NCBI GenBank assembly: GCA_030844565.1
Contig: JAUUNK010000247.1
Coordinates: 1-7,570 of the forward strand
DNA length: 7,570 bases
Reading direction: 5' to 3'
Origin: Bacteroides ovatus
Lineage (GTDB): Bacteria > Bacteroidota > Bacteroidia > Bacteroidales > Bacteroidaceae
This document shows positions 6,815 through 7,570 of the stretch, piece after piece (position 1 is the first letter of the stretch; each line of letters begins with the position of its first letter). Position numbers and translations under genes: made by a program. The notes under the pieces are model-generated. The model was not told the DNA's origin. It did no database searches and saw only the letters and a list, made by a program, of their open reading frames with translations.

Positions 6815-7570
6815 TTATTCAGCTTCTACGATACCACCGCCGGCGTTAGGATCGTCACCATGACCATGTCCATGTCCGTGAGAGTGACCATGACCGATAG
6901 AAGATGTTTTCATTTCGTAGCTATTGCTTTCTGCTGTTTTGTAAGCTGAGTAATTGTCTTCCATTGCTTTTACAATGTCTTCACCAACAGATGCATCAGA
7001 AGCGTCTCCTGTTGTTTGAATGCTTAATTGTGTCAATTGCAATTTACCTTCTGTGAAGTAGTGATGTACAGTTATACTTTCTAATAAAGTAAGAGGCAAT
7101 ATAGTAAGAACTTCTTTTTTCTTCTCTGTCTCTATACCTTTATATCCAGTTGCAATCTTATCGTAAGCACTTACAATAGCATTGTATAAACCGGTTCCCA
7201 TATTGATTCCCAGAGTAGACAGTTTGGATGCATCAAATTTAGGCTCTGTGATTTCGCTTCCGGTATAATAATTCCAAGTAAAGTCAAGAGTACATTCCCA
7301 TTCGCTATCATTCTTATGATTGATTTCTTTCTTCCAAGGTTCATCTACTCCTGTTGCTGTTTCTATAGCTTCAAATGTAGCATTGAAAAGCATATCGAAG
7401 TCTGCGGAACTTTCACTTCCTTCTCCGCCTTCCTGTACGGAAACTGTTTTATCAAATTCAAATACTTGTCCGCTAATGTCAATAACCTTGAATTGGAAAG
7501 TTGCTTCTTTTTCACTTCCTGCGGCTCTTGTCTTAGGAGCAAATAAATCTTCAGGAACTAAGAAAGTGTA
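6815..7570 (-). CDS. Unrecognised protein with histidine-rich C-terminal tail, 5'-partial
   Basis: The frame is open from the right edge of the window to TAA, giving 251 residues; the start lies outside. The Met at 7391-7393 is internal: about 59 in-frame residues precede it with normal composition and no stop. I do not recognise the family. The body is acidic and polar, with beta-like segments (ATFQFKVIDISGQVFEF near the visible N-terminus, CTLDFTWNYY mid-way). A short hydrophobic segment, VLTILPLTLLESITVHHYF, lies near residue 165 and is too polar at its ends to be a clear membrane helix. The C-terminus carries GHGHSHGHGHGHG, six histidines at every second residue, followed by DDPNAGGG and an acidic end, which suggests binding of a metal such as nickel, zinc or copper. 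No signal peptide can be judged because the N-terminus is missing. It is on the same strand as the OmpA gene, 124 bases upstream, and may share its transcript. Base composition is more AT-rich than the cys operon. Confidence 0.75.
   Translation of the reverse strand, partial: YTFLVPEDLFAPKTRAAGSEKEATFQFKVIDISGQVFEFDKTVSVQEGGEGSESSADFDMLFNATFEAIETATGVDEPWKKEINHKNDSEWECTLDFTWNYYTGSEITEPKFDASKLSTLGINMGTGLYNAIVSAYDKIATGYKGIETEKKKEVLTILPLTLLESITVHHYFTEGKLQLTQLSIQTTGDASDASVGEDIVKAMEDNYSAYKTAESNSYEMKTSSIGHGHSHGHGHGHGDDPNAGGGIVEAE

Noticed and set aside
7391..7393. ATG as the start of the histidine-tail gene
   Set aside because: The frame continues without a stop for 59 more codons to the window edge with ordinary protein composition. 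No leader or ribosome site is seen at this ATG.

Overview
The window looks like a chromosomal segment of a gut Bacteroides. The genes encode Bacteroidota-type proteins: a two-subunit ATP sulfurylase with a separate APS kinase, a PCMD-like exported protein and a Bacteroides-style OmpA. Most starts lack a Shine-Dalgarno sequence, and GC content is moderate. From memory, and not checked, the gene order resembles the Bacteroides thetaiotaomicron BT_0413-BT_0418 neighbourhood. There the sulfotransferase BT_0416 has been reported to sulfonate cholesterol and other steroids using PAPS made by the adjacent cys genes.

Left part (1-5096, plus strand): a tightly packed operon. It holds cysC (APS kinase, 5' end outside the window), cysD and cysN (the ATP sulfurylase subunits), a PAPS-dependent sulfotransferase with a GTG start, and a secreted PCMD-like protein preceded by an unusually good Shine-Dalgarno. 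CysD and CysN make APS from sulfate and ATP, CysC phosphorylates it to PAPS, and the sulfotransferase passes the sulfonate to an acceptor. No PAPS reductase or sulfite reductase gene is visible, so the visible part of the operon looks built for sulfonation rather than for cysteine synthesis. The exported last gene is the least understood member and may act on the envelope side of the same process.

Middle (5097-5487): a convergent intergenic region. It has an intrinsic terminator for the sulfonation operon, a stretch with a 16-bp direct repeat and small inverted repeats, and a strong terminator for the minus-strand genes.

Right part (5488-7570, minus strand): an OmpA-family outer-membrane protein with a beta-barrel and a peptidoglycan-binding domain. 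It is preceded by a 124-base leader full of overlapping inverted repeats. Upstream of that is the 3' part of an unrecognised protein ending in a tail with six alternating histidines, which suggests metal binding. No RNA genes, insertion sequences or CRISPR arrays were seen.
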